Counted from the first letter of the stretch, positions 43,616 through 52,321 are shown. The stretch is DNA of 64,000 nucleotides from an uncultured Lachnospiraceae bacterium (GCA_910579395.1 CAJTUC010000015.1:20799-84798), one strand, 5' to 3'. The notes: a model not told the origin generated them from the sequence alone. Made by a program: numbers and translations.

Positions 43616-44584
43616 CTATCTGACAGTTTCTGCCAAAAACAAAACAAATCTATATACTCTTTGGCCGCATAAACTGACAACCGCAGCCAGTCGTTCTGCT
43701 TTTTGAGCCTGTACATCAGTAATTACTGTTTTTCTGTATTTTCTAATATTTTCCCATACAATATTTCGTTCTCTTCGCTCTTTCCAGGGTATTGATTTAT
43801 AGATTAAACGCATAGAATTCATCCGACGGCTTATGAACGCCTTTTCCATATAAATATCATGGTCAAGTAATATATCTTCCATAATATTCATAGCGGTAAG
43901 CCCTGTTAATTTTTTTCTCCAATTCCCATAATGGGTCAGGCTTTGTTTATGTAATCTATATCCATATAGCTTTGTCTTTACAAACGGTATCTCATCAGTA
44001 CATAATACCAGAATTTCCAACAGCATTATAACATCTTCACATATGTGCAGTTCCTTCCTGAAACGCAATTCAGGATACTTTTCTCTTCTATAGGCAGAAC
44101 GTGTAATTGAAAGCTGCTGTCTGTGATATAATAAATTTTCAATCAATTTTTCCGGTGTATACTTCTCAACCGAGACTTCAAATATATCTTCGCATATATC
44201 TGCACACTGAATATTTTCTTTAAAATTTACTGCTGAAAAGCATATTAAATCATTGCCCTCCTCGAATAACTGTACAATATGCTCTAAAAAAACCGGAAAA
44301 ATCATATCGTCACTATCTAAGAAAACAATAATATCTCCCTTTGCAACATCCAGGCCCTTATTTCGGGCGCCGGATACTCCGTGATTTTTTTGATGATATG
44401 ATACAAATCTTTTATCCGTATGGACAAATTTTTCATAAATCATTCTGCTGGAATCCGTAGACCCGTCATCAATCATGATCACCTCGTAATTTGAATAAGA
44501 TTGCTTTAACACGCTGTTCAAACATTGTTCTAAATATTTTTCAGAATTATATATTGGTATGATAATTGAGATAAATGCTCTCAC
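43616..44584 (-). CDS. Family 2 glycosyltransferase
   Basis: About 322 residues with the GT2 start 'ISIIIPIYNSEKYLEQCLNSVL', 'YEVIMIDDGSTDSSRMIYEKF', 'GVSGARNKGLDVAKGDIIVFLDSDD' and a C-terminal helical region with 'ICEDVIMLLEIL'. The nucleotide-sugar site and the DxD-like 'DSDD' are intact. The likely start is a GTG at 44584 (GGGAG about 11 bases upstream); the ATG at 44641 is possible but gives a lysine-rich tail absent from relatives. Same AT-rich operon. Confidence 0.86.
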   Translation of the reverse strand: MRAFISIIIPIYNSEKYLEQCLNSVLKQSYSNYEVIMIDDGSTDSSRMIYEKFVHTDKRFVSYHQKNHGVSGARNKGLDVAKGDIIVFLDSDDMIFPVFLEHIVQLFEEGNDLICFSAVNFKENIQCADICEDIFEVSVEKYTPEKLIENLLYHRQQLSITRSAYRREKYPELRFRKELHICEDVIMLLEILVLCTDEIPFVKTKLYGYRLHKQSLTHYGNWRKKLTGLTAMNIMEDILLDHDIYMEKAFISRRMNSMRLIYKSIPWKERRERNIVWENIRKYRKTVITDVQAQKAERLAAVVSLCGQRVYRFVLFLAETVR

Positions 44585-44644
44585 GATATTAATTACTCCC
44601 GCCTTCTGCAAGTACTTCTTTTTCTTCAATTTTATGATCACATT

Positions 44645-45871
44645 TTACTGTTTTTTAATGTGCCGATTCTTTATTCTCCTGACCCTTTGATAAATACCCA
44701 GAAAAAACAGGACTTTTCTTATCATCCTTTTTATTTTTATACGCCAGTCATCCGGATAATGTTTTTTCCAAAGTTCTTCAGCTGAAAGCGACATGTAATC
44801 GTGAAAAAAAATTTTCCTTTTTTCTTCATTCAATATTAAATTCTCATATAAAGCCTCCGTATTTTCACTGATCAGCTTCTGTACCGGCACTTCATCTAAA
44901 AAAAGCTGATTATCCAAGCCGAGTTTTTCTATCAGATTTTTTCCTTTTATACTATGTGCCAATACTTTATTAACACCTGTATCATCATCCATTTTTTTAT
45001 TGTATAAATCAGCATTAAAACAATCCCAGATCGTAATATCGCTATTTCTATATCGTTTTCGGTATTGGCAGTGGTAACAGGTCATCCTGTTATAATTATT
45101 TTCAAAAAAGCATCTGAGCAGTGCATCTGATTCCGTTCCCCTGGCGTAAATACAATCATTCCTATGATAGATAGCCATTGCAGTATACTTATATCCCCAA
45201 CGCTTTTCTCTGAATTTAATATCTGTTATTGGAGATTTTAAGGATTGCTTTTGAAAATTCAGATAATTTCTAAACAGACCAGGAGATAACACTCCCCTGC
45301 ATACGACATCAACAGTAATTAACTTATCATATTGCTTTTCCAAAAAACGATAAAGACCTTCTATTTGACATGGTGTACCGGAAAAAAGAACATATCTATC
45401 CTGCTCCAAAAATTTTTTTACCGCTATGTAGTTTTTCCCAATATCACTCTGAACGTATTTACTACCCTGAAATTTCGCGCAATCTTTTATATTATCGGAA
45501 AATCCATGTACTACTCTAAGAGAATCATCCAACATTGCACCAAATACAATGCCGTCATTTAAAATACACCAGGATGCTAATGCACCAAATACTCCGCCAG
45601 ATGTACTTGAAATTCTAATATCCAAATGAACATTCTGGGCAACATACCCTGCCTGCACGCTTTGATCATCCACATCTTTTTTATGAAGTGCCGGACACCG
45701 TTTCCTGCATAAATCACAATGCAGACATTTTTGTTGATCAATTTCAGGAAATAAAAACCCCTCTTCGTCCTCTTTCCTATAAATTGCCCCATGCGGACAA
45801 ATATTATAGCAAGCCATACAGCCATAGCAAATATTTTTATTTATTACATATTCATCTTTTCTATTTTCCAT
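44645..45871 (-). CDS. 4Fe-4S / F420-hydrogenase beta-subunit-like protein
   Basis: A 408-residue protein with two ferredoxin-type cluster motifs, 'CYGCMACYNICPHGAI' and 'CLHCDLCRKRCP', followed by the Coenzyme F420 hydrogenase/dehydrogenase beta-subunit N- and C-terminal domains ('SSTSGGVFGALASWCI', 'LFSGTPCQIEGLYRFLEKQYD', 'CHYCQYRKRYRNSDITIWDC'). Proteins of this type regularly accompany pyruvyl transferases in EPS loci, as here (gap 4 bases). The role is presumably redox chemistry related to sugar modification, but the reaction is not established. Confidence 0.85.
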   Translation of the reverse strand: MENRKDEYVINKNICYGCMACYNICPHGAIYRKEDEEGFLFPEIDQQKCLHCDLCRKRCPALHKKDVDDQSVQAGYVAQNVHLDIRISSTSGGVFGALASWCILNDGIVFGAMLDDSLRVVHGFSDNIKDCAKFQGSKYVQSDIGKNYIAVKKFLEQDRYVLFSGTPCQIEGLYRFLEKQYDKLITVDVVCRGVLSPGLFRNYLNFQKQSLKSPITDIKFREKRWGYKYTAMAIYHRNDCIYARGTESDALLRCFFENNYNRMTCYHCQYRKRYRNSDITIWDCFNADLYNKKMDDDTGVNKVLAHSIKGKNLIEKLGLDNQLFLDEVPVQKLISENTEALYENLILNEEKRKIFFHDYMSLSAEELWKKHYPDDWRIKIKRMIRKVLFFLGIYQRVRRIKNRHIKKQ

Positions 45872-45875
45872 AATT

Positions 45876-47048
45876 TTAATGATTATTTATCGCCATTCTC
45901 AGAAAATCCCATGATTTCTGCTGCATTCCTGATATCCTTTTATTGACATCAATAAAGTCTATATCTTTCAATAAACAATCTTCTACTCTACTTTCTCGAT
46001 TTAATAATCGCTCTTCAATCTGCAATTTCTGCAATATGGTATACAATCTTGAATTTGTAGAGATTTTCTTCGCATCGTCAAAGCGCCTGAAACACCAAAC
46101 GTTCTTATTCTCTATCAAAGAAAAAAGCATACAATGATATGAGTCCGTAAACACTAACTCAGCATTTCGAATCCAATTAAAAAAATCGATTGGAGACTCA
46201 TCCAGTAACACCTGATCAAAATACTTCCTGTCATAAGAAATATACTCATCCAAATGTATAAGCGCCACCGTTCTCATATTGCACATGACTGCGTATTTTT
46301 TAATCCATTCCCTCTGCCACCTGTTATTACCAATAAGGTAAATAAAAATATATTCCTGTTCATTGTTTCTTTTATAAGACAAATACTGTTCCCATTCACT
46401 TCTATCCAACATTAACACGGGGTCTGCTACAACCGGACAGTCAATATCTGCAATGTCCTCTACGATCTTTTTCCCGCTTTCTTCACGCACCGAAATATGG
46501 TCAATATTATTGAACATTTCCTGATACTTATTTATATATTTCTCCGGAATTTTATTGATTCCAAAACTCGGCGCATATGCAATTTTAATAACCTGTTTAT
46601 CTCGCGCAAAATTCAATGTATATATATCTGTCACAACACTTGATGGCAGCCATACCTGATCACTTCCCAATAAAAGGACATCATATTCTTCTAATAATTC
46701 AGCTGCTTCCTGTAATTCTGATATCTCTTCTGTCAAAATAAGCTGCGTTTGAATAAAATCATTAAATTTCATTCTCCGGCTGCTCATTTTTCGTCCATAT
46801 GACAGGTTAAATCTCTCATATATCTTACTATAATACATCCGGCCTTTGCTTTGTATCAAAAAAAGAAGATCGCCGCTGGACAGATAAAATTTTGTTTTTT
46901 TTATCCTGAATGCTTTCCATAATCCATTCAAATTCAGCAAAACCGGTTCTACATTTAATTTTCTTAACATTTCCACTGTTGCAAACGCCTGCAGGGCAGA
47001 ACCATAATTAATTGTCTTATATCCTGCATAAACTAATACTTTTTTCAT
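45876..47048 (-). CDS. Polysaccharide pyruvyl transferase
   Basis: About 390 residues. 'KKVLVYAGYKTINYGSALQAFATVEML' at the N-terminus, 'DVLLLGSDQVWLPS', 'IAYAPSFGINKIPEKYINKYQEMFNNIDHISVREESG' in parts, and 'DSYHCMLFSLIENKNV' near the end match CsaB/PssM-type ketal-pyruvyl transferases. It would add pyruvate to the polymer. ATG at 47048 or 47060 is possible; neither has a strong ribosome binding site. A hairpin lies just upstream. Confidence 0.86.
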   Translation of the reverse strand: MKKVLVYAGYKTINYGSALQAFATVEMLRKLNVEPVLLNLNGLWKAFRIKKTKFYLSSGDLLFLIQSKGRMYYSKIYERFNLSYGRKMSSRRMKFNDFIQTQLILTEEISELQEAAELLEEYDVLLLGSDQVWLPSSVVTDIYTLNFARDKQVIKIAYAPSFGINKIPEKYINKYQEMFNNIDHISVREESGKKIVEDIADIDCPVVADPVLMLDRSEWEQYLSYKRNNEQEYIFIYLIGNNRWQREWIKKYAVMCNMRTVALIHLDEYISYDRKYFDQVLLDESPIDFFNWIRNAELVFTDSYHCMLFSLIENKNVWCFRRFDDAKKISTNSRLYTILQKLQIEERLLNRESRVEDCLLKDIDFIDVNKRISGMQQKSWDFLRMAINNH

Positions 47049-47060
47049 ATTTATACCCAT

Positions 47061-47114
47061 TTGTCTGCTTCAGCAGACAATCAAATCAATAGTTGAAAGT
47101 ACGTTTCTTTCAAC
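47061..47114 (-). other. Two hairpins between glycosyltransferase and pyruvyl transferase genes
   Basis: TTGTCTGCT tc AGCAGACAA (47061-47080) and GTTGAAAG / CTTTCAAC (47092-47114). They lie inside the EPS operon right before the pyruvyl transferase start. They may modulate read-through or translation. Confidence 0.4.
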
Positions 47115-47140
47115 CTTATACCTGTCTGCGAAAAAATTTA

Positions 47141-48127
47141 TTACAAAACATATTTTAGCGGTTTCACATATGCATGCAGAAACCCTGTTAACATTAATCT
47201 TAATTTAGCCGGAATGTACATAACAACTTTCCTCGCAGCCCTTTTTTTCAAGCTCCTGCTGTCTTTTCCCAACGGCTGGTCTTTCCAGGATGTTTTTTCT
47301 TTATAAGCAAGCCACTGCTCAGCATATGGATGCCGGCATCCTTTTACCCATGGCCGTACATCCAGATAAGTAGATGTAAAGTGAACAATCCTTGCATCTT
47401 TTAATGCTTCGGTTCTTTCTCTCTCGGTATAATTAATATAAGATTTTCTATATCGTATCAATTCTTCAGTGGAAAAATAGAATGTCAATGATGTTAAATT
47501 ATATTTCGGAGACAATCTTCGTAATTCTTTTGCAATAATTCCGTTAAGTACAGATTCATCAGCATATTCCAGTTTACCCTTAACACGCTTTATGAATTTT
47601 TTTACTTCTTCATCCTTATTTTCCAAACGCCATTTATCAACATCAATCAAAAACACACCTGCGTTAAAATAATTATCTGTTTTAGCGAGTCCGATTGCTT
47701 TTTTATGCCAATTTCCCATCGCTTCACATACGCCTGCACCAATTCCTTCCTGTATATCCAGCTCCCACAAATCTTTAATGGAACCTACAATCAATGTATC
47801 GCAGTCAATATAGATTATTCTATGCACATAACGATATTCTTTAAGCACTTCCTGTAAAAGAACTCTTGAAAAAACATTGTCAATCCACCAATGCACGTCT
47901 AAATCACATCCCAAAAGTTCCTTTACATTAGGTTTTGGCAGAAAAAATAAAGTCCGATTATATCGGTCTGCTATCTCACGCAATTTTTCACGGTTATTTT
48001 CCGTAATATCATCAGCAACTAAAAAAATATTGATCTCATCAACATCCGAATTATTATCCAAAAGCGAACAAATTGATATTCCTGCTATCATTGCATAGCT
48101 ATCATTACATAAATACATTACATTCAT
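47141..48127 (-). CDS. Family 8 glycosyltransferase
   Basis: A 328-residue GT8 enzyme: 'MYLCNDSYAMIAGISICSLLDNN', metal-binding DxD in 'RIIYIDCDTLIVGSIKDLWEL', 'NYFNAGVFLIDVDKWR' and the late 'HFTSTYLDVRPWVKGCRHPY' that holds the conserved HxxxxxKPW-like stretch. It transfers galactose or glucose with retention, following the priming sugar transferase encoded upstream. AT-rich start of the variable part of the locus. Confidence 0.88.
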   Translation of the reverse strand: MNVMYLCNDSYAMIAGISICSLLDNNSDVDEINIFLVADDITENNREKLREIADRYNRTLFFLPKPNVKELLGCDLDVHWWIDNVFSRVLLQEVLKEYRYVHRIIYIDCDTLIVGSIKDLWELDIQEGIGAGVCEAMGNWHKKAIGLAKTDNYFNAGVFLIDVDKWRLENKDEEVKKFIKRVKGKLEYADESVLNGIIAKELRRLSPKYNLTSLTFYFSTEELIRYRKSYINYTERERTEALKDARIVHFTSTYLDVRPWVKGCRHPYAEQWLAYKEKTSWKDQPLGKDSRSLKKRAARKVVMYIPAKLRLMLTGFLHAYVKPLKYVL

Positions 48128-48216
48128 AAATCATTTATACCCATCTATTTATCACGATACCAATCATATTATCAGTTATCATATCAAACTTCCGCCATAA
48201 CATCCATTCCGTCTCC

Positions 48217-48924
48217 CTAATAAGCCCCCCCCTCCTTATCGATTACCGCCGGAAACGTCCTCACAATGATCTTAATATCTGTCCAAAGGCTCATATCCTC
48301 TATGTAATCCAGATCAAGTTCCACCCACTCTTCCCACTTAATATTGGCTCTGCCGCCAATCTGCCAGTAGCAGGTAAGTCCCGGCTGTACGACGAGGCGC
48401 TGTTTTTCATACTGACTGCACTCTTCCATCTGAAATACCAGAATCGGTCTCGGCCCGACAATGCTCATATCGCCTTTGATGATATTAAGAAGCTGCGGCA
48501 GTTCGTCAATCGAGAAGCGTCTGATGAATTTACCTACTCTGGTGATACGCGGATCATTCTTAATCTTAAAGGCATGTCCTGTCTGTTCGTTATCCGCCAT
48601 CATATCGTTCAGCTCTTCATCCGCATTGACCCGCATACTGCGGAATTTATAGATTTTAAAAGGTTTCATATCTTTTCCGGCTCTTGCCTGTGTAAAAAAG
48701 ACCGGTCCGTTGTCTTCCAGCTTTATCGCTGCCGCCGTGATCAGGAAAACCGGCGAAAAAACAATGAGCGCCAGCCCCGATAAAGAAACATCCATACATC
48801 TTTTGATACACTTATAGGCAGAACTCTTTTTCTGATATACCTCACGCATATGAATCCGGTCACTGGCCGTCTTCTTTATCTGAGACATCGGCGCTGCAAT
48901 GGCATCTGCATAAGAACGTTCCAT
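48217..48924 (-). CDS. Undecaprenyl-phosphate sugar phosphotransferase (priming transferase)
   Basis: About 235 residues of the bacterial sugar transferase (WbaP/EpsL C-terminal) family: one helix 'CMDVSLSGLALIVFSPVFLITAAAI', 'PVFFTQARAGKDMKPFKIYKFRSM', 'RITRVGKFIRRFSIDELPQLLNII', 'GDMSIVGPRPIL' and 'RLVVQPGLTCYWQIGGR'. It loads the first sugar-phosphate on undecaprenyl phosphate. The start at 48924 has GGGGAG 9 bases upstream; the frame to 49026 crosses a terminator-like hairpin and reads on from the previous stop, so it is less likely. Confidence 0.9.
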   Translation of the reverse strand: MERSYADAIAAPMSQIKKTASDRIHMREVYQKKSSAYKCIKRCMDVSLSGLALIVFSPVFLITAAAIKLEDNGPVFFTQARAGKDMKPFKIYKFRSMRVNADEELNDMMADNEQTGHAFKIKNDPRITRVGKFIRRFSIDELPQLLNIIKGDMSIVGPRPILVFQMEECSQYEKQRLVVQPGLTCYWQIGGRANIKWEEWVELDLDYIEDMSLWTDIKIIVRTFPAVIDKEGGAY

Positions 48925-48952
48925 GAAATTCATCTCCCCTGAACTCTCTTTT

Positions 48953-48988
48953 AAAAAAGTACTGCCGCTATAAGCAGCAGCACTTTTT
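48953..48988 (-). terminator. Terminator or attenuator inside the EPS operon
   Basis: On the minus strand AAAAAGTGCTGCTGC pairs with GCGGCAGTACTTTTTT (two G-U pairs) around TTATA, ending in a T-run. It lies between the exported-protein gene (49026) and the priming transferase. It would lower expression of the downstream sugar-assembly genes relative to the regulatory head of the operon. Confidence 0.65.
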
Positions 48989-49025
48989 GCTCCGCACTTA
49001 TCCGAAAATATCAATGGCATTCCCA

Positions 49026-49598
49026 TTACTGTGCCGGCTGAATCGGCAGTGTGACCGGTACTTCAATGAAAGCCAGTGTTCCGAGGGATGTCATATTGAC
49101 TACCATATGATCTTCTCTGATTTCGGAAACGGTCAGTTCTACCCATACACCATCGATCAACTGATAAACTTTAATATTCTGTCCTGCCGCAATGCCTTTC
49201 AGATAAAAGTTTACCGTTGCTGTCTGGAAATTGCGAATAGACGCATTGATCAGTGCAACATTCAACACCTTACCGCCAAGATTTTCCGCATATACTTTCG
49301 CAGAATCCACTGTGCCGCGTTCCGGTTTCAATACGGAAAATGTTTGATTGCTGGGTGCTCCGTTAATAATAACATGGCCGCCCTGTCCAAGCGGTGTGGC
49401 CTCATCAAGACCCGGTACTTCCGTGACAGCATTATTCATATATTCACCAACCGTTTTGTTCTCCGCAGCTGCCGCATCCGCAACAGTCTCTGCCACAGTA
49501 GAAGCAACAACCGCCTGTGCCGTAGGACTTGTTGCTGCCAAAACAGGTACGGAAAATATCATAGTGCCTGCAAGAGTGAGTGCCAATAACTTTTTCAT
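49026..49598 (-). CDS. Exported protein of unknown function in the EPS locus
   Basis: About 190 residues with a clear signal peptide ('KKLLALTLAGTMIFSVPVLAA', cleavage near residue 22). An Ala/Thr/Val-rich stretch follows, then a compact beta-rich domain ('GQGGHVIINGAPSNQTFSV', 'VNFYLKGIAAGQNIKVYQLI', 'MTSLGTLAFIEVPV'). No LPxTG or lipobox. GAAAGGAG is 8 bases before ATG at 49598. It lies next to the sortase-like gene with lost active site, so the two could act together outside the cell. No family is recognised. Confidence 0.7.
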   Translation of the reverse strand: MKKLLALTLAGTMIFSVPVLAATSPTAQAVVASTVAETVADAAAAENKTVGEYMNNAVTEVPGLDEATPLGQGGHVIINGAPSNQTFSVLKPERGTVDSAKVYAENLGGKVLNVALINASIRNFQTATVNFYLKGIAAGQNIKVYQLIDGVWVELTVSEIREDHMVVNMTSLGTLAFIEVPVTLPIQPAQ

Positions 49599-49690
49599 TA
49601 CAAATTCTCCTTTCATCTCCCTGAATAGGTTATATATTTACGCTTTTACAGCGAAAATAACGATATATTTTATTTGCAGCATCTTTTAAT

Positions 49691-50518
49691 CTATTCAATC
49701 ACGACTCTGTCTATCGTTCCTGCTGCATCCTGTATAAGCGCAGCAACGACAACAAACTGTTTTCCCGCATTTTCTTCTTTCTGCGTCGTTAACGTGATCA
49801 GAAAATGGTATGGTGTAACATCTTCCCAGCCTTCTCTCAGATTCATGCTCATGTCCCTTGTTGCATACAGGTCCTTGAGGAACTGTTCGCAGCCGGAAAG
49901 GTATGTAAAATCATAAGTACGGATCAGACTTGTATTTTCCCTTTCATAAGCGGCAAACACTTCATAAGTCAGCACATTGCCGTCCAGATATAGATATATC
50001 TGTTCATGTTCTTTGAAAAAATCCGGGTCTGCAAAACGGTACAGATCCGCAAACAGGCCTTCCTGACCGGCTCCGCTCCTGCCATGGAGCACAGTATTGA
50101 AATCGCACATACTTGTCAGATTCGCAAGTTCAATATAAATCGCCCCGCTGTCATCCGTTTCTCCATACGCATTATGATCTTCGTAAAAATCATCTGCCTC
50201 TTCGCTCTGTAACACGGGATCGTCTATTTCTGTACCCGGTATATATATCCATGCAAAAATATCAGGATTTTCTTCCTTTAATACCGCAAAATCTATCTGC
50301 GCATCTTCTGCTGTTTCATAAATGATACCGGTAGATTCTGAAGGAATCTCTTCCGCGGACGCATCAGACTCTTTCGGTGTATCCTGAGAGTTCTGTATAT
50401 CCGGTTGGCTCTGTGCATCCGGTTGGCTCTGCATATTCTGCGTCCGCCCGCATCCAACGGCCCCGACTGTCATCAAAATAAAAACAGACAGAAACGCCAA
50501 ATATTTTTTATGATTCAT
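49691..50518 (-). CDS. Class B sortase-like lipoprotein lacking catalytic residues
   Basis: About 275 residues: a lipoprotein-like signal ('LSVFILMTVGAVGCG'), a Gln/Ser/Asp-rich linker, then a full sortase B fold ('DIFAWIYIPGTEIDDPVLQ', 'FADLYRFADPDFFKEH', 'IYLYLDGNVLTYEVFAAYE'). Where sortases have the YGH histidine this one reads 'NTVLHGRSG'; the TLSTC cysteine reads 'LITLTTQ'; the following catalytic Arg reads 'GKQFVVVA'. All three catalytic positions are thus changed in an intact frame, so transpeptidation is unlikely; a binding role is inferred. The start could also be 50539, overlapping the LCP gene. Confidence 0.8.
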   Translation of the reverse strand: MNHKKYLAFLSVFILMTVGAVGCGRTQNMQSQPDAQSQPDIQNSQDTPKESDASAEEIPSESTGIIYETAEDAQIDFAVLKEENPDIFAWIYIPGTEIDDPVLQSEEADDFYEDHNAYGETDDSGAIYIELANLTSMCDFNTVLHGRSGAGQEGLFADLYRFADPDFFKEHEQIYLYLDGNVLTYEVFAAYERENTSLIRTYDFTYLSGCEQFLKDLYATRDMSMNLREGWEDVTPYHFLITLTTQKEENAGKQFVVVAALIQDAAGTIDRVVIE

Positions 50519-51584
50519 TATATGATATCCCATCTTCATTTATCTCTTTATAAAAAGTATTGATAATAAGCTCATACAAAGCATCCTCATTCGGATAAAA
50601 CTCCTCGAACTGCTCTCCCATAACGGTTTCTCCATCTAAAGTATGGAAACAATCCTCATCAAACCGATAATCGGATACAATGGAAGCCAGATAAACAGCC
50701 TCGTCCAAAGAAATATCCGTAACCATCTGCTGTGATATCGCCCGATATAAATTCAGTACAACGGAAATATCTTTTTTCACCGCACGTTTGGCGGCTTTGA
50801 TGAAACCGTTTAAGTATTGTTCCTGTCTTTCAAGCCGCATATCAGCAGAACCGAACGTATCGATATCTCTGTATTTTACATACCAGAAAGCATCTTCACC
50901 GATCAAATGGACCTGACTGCCTTCTACAAAATCAGGATCTACTGCAGTCATATCCTCGAGCACCGTCACCTTTATACCGCCTACCGCATCATTGATCGCG
51001 GAGATTGCGCTCATATTAACGGCAGCATATCCATGGATAGGCAGACCATAGAACAGATTGGCTACGGCCTTACGCTGATATTCACAGCTTTCTTCCATGC
51101 CATCACCAAAACCGTGCTGCACCGCAATCTGCGCTTTGGTCGTTGTAATATAGGCACCCTCTTCATCGTAAAGGTCTATATCCGTCATCGTATTTCTATT
51201 AATGCCTATGATCTTAATGCTTTTATCCTGCGGATTTATGACAACGAGGAAAAGTGCATCTGCCTGTCCGCCATCAATTCCTTCCGCAGCTTTTACAGCA
51301 TTGCTGTCTTTGTCGATTCCCATAACAAGAAACGTCATGATATCTTCGTTATATTCATAAATGGTATCGTGATATTTGACCCAGCCTTCCTGCCATGTAT
51401 GCGCTTCCTCTTCACTCAAAGGTTCCGCGCCGATCACAGTCTGCAGGTCAGGCTTCGTGCTTTCTATACTATGCCGCAGACGACTCTTCCCTACCGCCCT
51501 GACGATACCAAAACAGCCGGACAGGAGTCCCAGAAACAGCGCAATACAAGCAGCTGTTATAAGGATACGTTTGCGGCTATGCCT
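50508..51584 (-). CDS. LytR-CpsA-Psr (LCP) family protein, start by frameshift suspected
   Basis: The LCP domain is clear: 'IMTFLVMGIDKD', 'DALFLVVINPQDKSIKIIGINRNTM', 'GYAAVNMSAISAINDAVGGI', 'RLERQEQYLNGFIKAAKRA'. LCP enzymes attach polymers from the lipid carrier to the cell wall. The first normal start is GTG at 51437, but the frame stays open upstream and encodes a basic stretch ('KRHSRKR') and a membrane helix ('ILITAACIALFLGLLSG') that LCP proteins need. No ATG, GTG or TTG precedes the helix after a TAA at 51639. The frame can be entered from cpsD by a -1 shift at the A8 run. The boundaries given assume that. Confidence 0.8.
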   Translation of the reverse strand, partial: RHSRKRILITAACIALFLGLLSGCFGIVRAVGKSRLRHSIESTKPDLQTVIGAEPLSEEEAHTWQEGWVKYHDTIYEYNEDIMTFLVMGIDKDSNAVKAAEGIDGGQADALFLVVINPQDKSIKIIGINRNTMTDIDLYDEEGAYITTTKAQIAVQHGFGDGMEESCEYQRKAVANLFYGLPIHGYAAVNMSAISAINDAVGGIKVTVLEDMTAVDPDFVEGSQVHLIGEDAFWYVKYRDIDTFGSADMRLERQEQYLNGFIKAAKRAVKKDISVVLNLYRAISQQMVTDISLDEAVYLASIVSDYRFDEDCFHTLDGETVMGEQFEEFYPNEDALYELIINTFYKEINEDGISYNES

Positions 51585-52321
51585 TTTTTTTCCTTCGTTT
51601 CCCTGGCTTTTGTCTCGGAACCATACTTTCCGTAATACTTACCATAGTACTTTCCGTAATACCTGCCATAATTTCCGTAATATCCCTTGCTGTCCAGTTC
51701 CACTTTATTCAGGACAACCCCGAGGATACGGCTTCCGGACTTATCAAGCTGTTCTTTTACCTTCTGGACAAAACGATAGCTGACCGCGTTATTTTCTACG
51801 ACCAGTACGGTCCCATCACAGCTCTTTGCCACAACTGCTGCATCGATGACACTGCCAAGCGGCGGCGTATCGATGATCACATAGGTGAAAGGGGTCTTCA
51901 ACGCATTCAACATATCCCGGAACTTGTCACTGCCCAACAGTTCACTTGGATTCGGCGGCACAGGACCGGAAAAGATCATATACAAATTCGGAACATTTGT
52001 TTTACATAACACATCGGTATACTTATATTTTCCGACCAGACAATGGCTTAATCCATATTTCACCCCGCCGGTCTTATATCTGCCTACCAATACGGATTTA
52101 CGCATATCAGCATCCACTAACAAAGTCCTGTTTCCCGCTTCTGCAAAAGCTTTGGCCATTTCCATTGCAACACTGGATTTGCCCTCATGCGGCGTACAGC
52201 TCGTTACGGCAATCACTTTTACGTTATCGCCACAGAATTCGATATTGCTCCGTAATGTCTTAAATGCTTCCTTCATACGGAAATCCGCGTTTTGCTCAAA
52301 TTGCAGCTTTACCTCCTGCAT
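51557..52321 (-). CDS. cpsD: Capsular tyrosine kinase, CpsD/CapB family
   Basis: About 254 residues. Walker A 'TSCTPHEGKSSVAMEMAKAFA', Walker A' 'TLLVDADMRKS' and Walker B 'YVIIDTPPLG' identify a bacterial tyrosine kinase. The C-terminal tail is an unusually regular Tyr cluster of YYGK units, the autophosphorylation site, encoded by short DNA repeats at about 51605-51690. It works with CpsC to control polymer length and export. The start at 52321 follows GAGGAAA and comes 2 bases after the cpsC stop. Near its end the message holds A8, a possible slip site into the LCP gene. Confidence 0.93.
   Translation of the reverse strand: MQEVKLQFEQNADFRMKEAFKTLRSNIEFCGDNVKVIAVTSCTPHEGKSSVAMEMAKAFAEAGNRTLLVDADMRKSVLVGRYKTGGVKYGLSHCLVGKYKYTDVLCKTNVPNLYMIFSGPVPPNPSELLGSDKFRDMLNALKTPFTYVIIDTPPLGSVIDAAVVAKSCDGTVLVVENNAVSYRFVQKVKEQLDKSGSRILGVVLNKVELDSKGYYGNYGRYYGKYYGKYYGKYGSETKARETKEKKGIAANVSL
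51584..51591 (-). other. Putative -1 slippery site between cpsD and the LCP gene
   Basis: On the minus strand eight A's are read in the cpsD frame as GAA AAA AAA GGC, containing an A AAA AAA heptamer. A -1 shift gives AAA AGG CAT, the LCP frame. An AGGGA sequence lies about 10 bases upstream, similar to the internal Shine-Dalgarno-like elements that stimulate -1 slippage. No strong downstream stem-loop was seen. Transcript slippage is an alternative. Confidence 0.5.

Noticed and set aside
50508..51437. LCP gene starting at GTG 51437 as a soluble protein
   Set aside because: The open frame upstream encodes a positively charged segment and a membrane helix expected for LCP proteins, so this start probably gives an artificially shortened product.
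51605..51690. Minisatellite-like DNA repeat
   Set aside because: It is coding: it encodes the Tyr-Gly-Lys tail of CpsD and needs no separate explanation.
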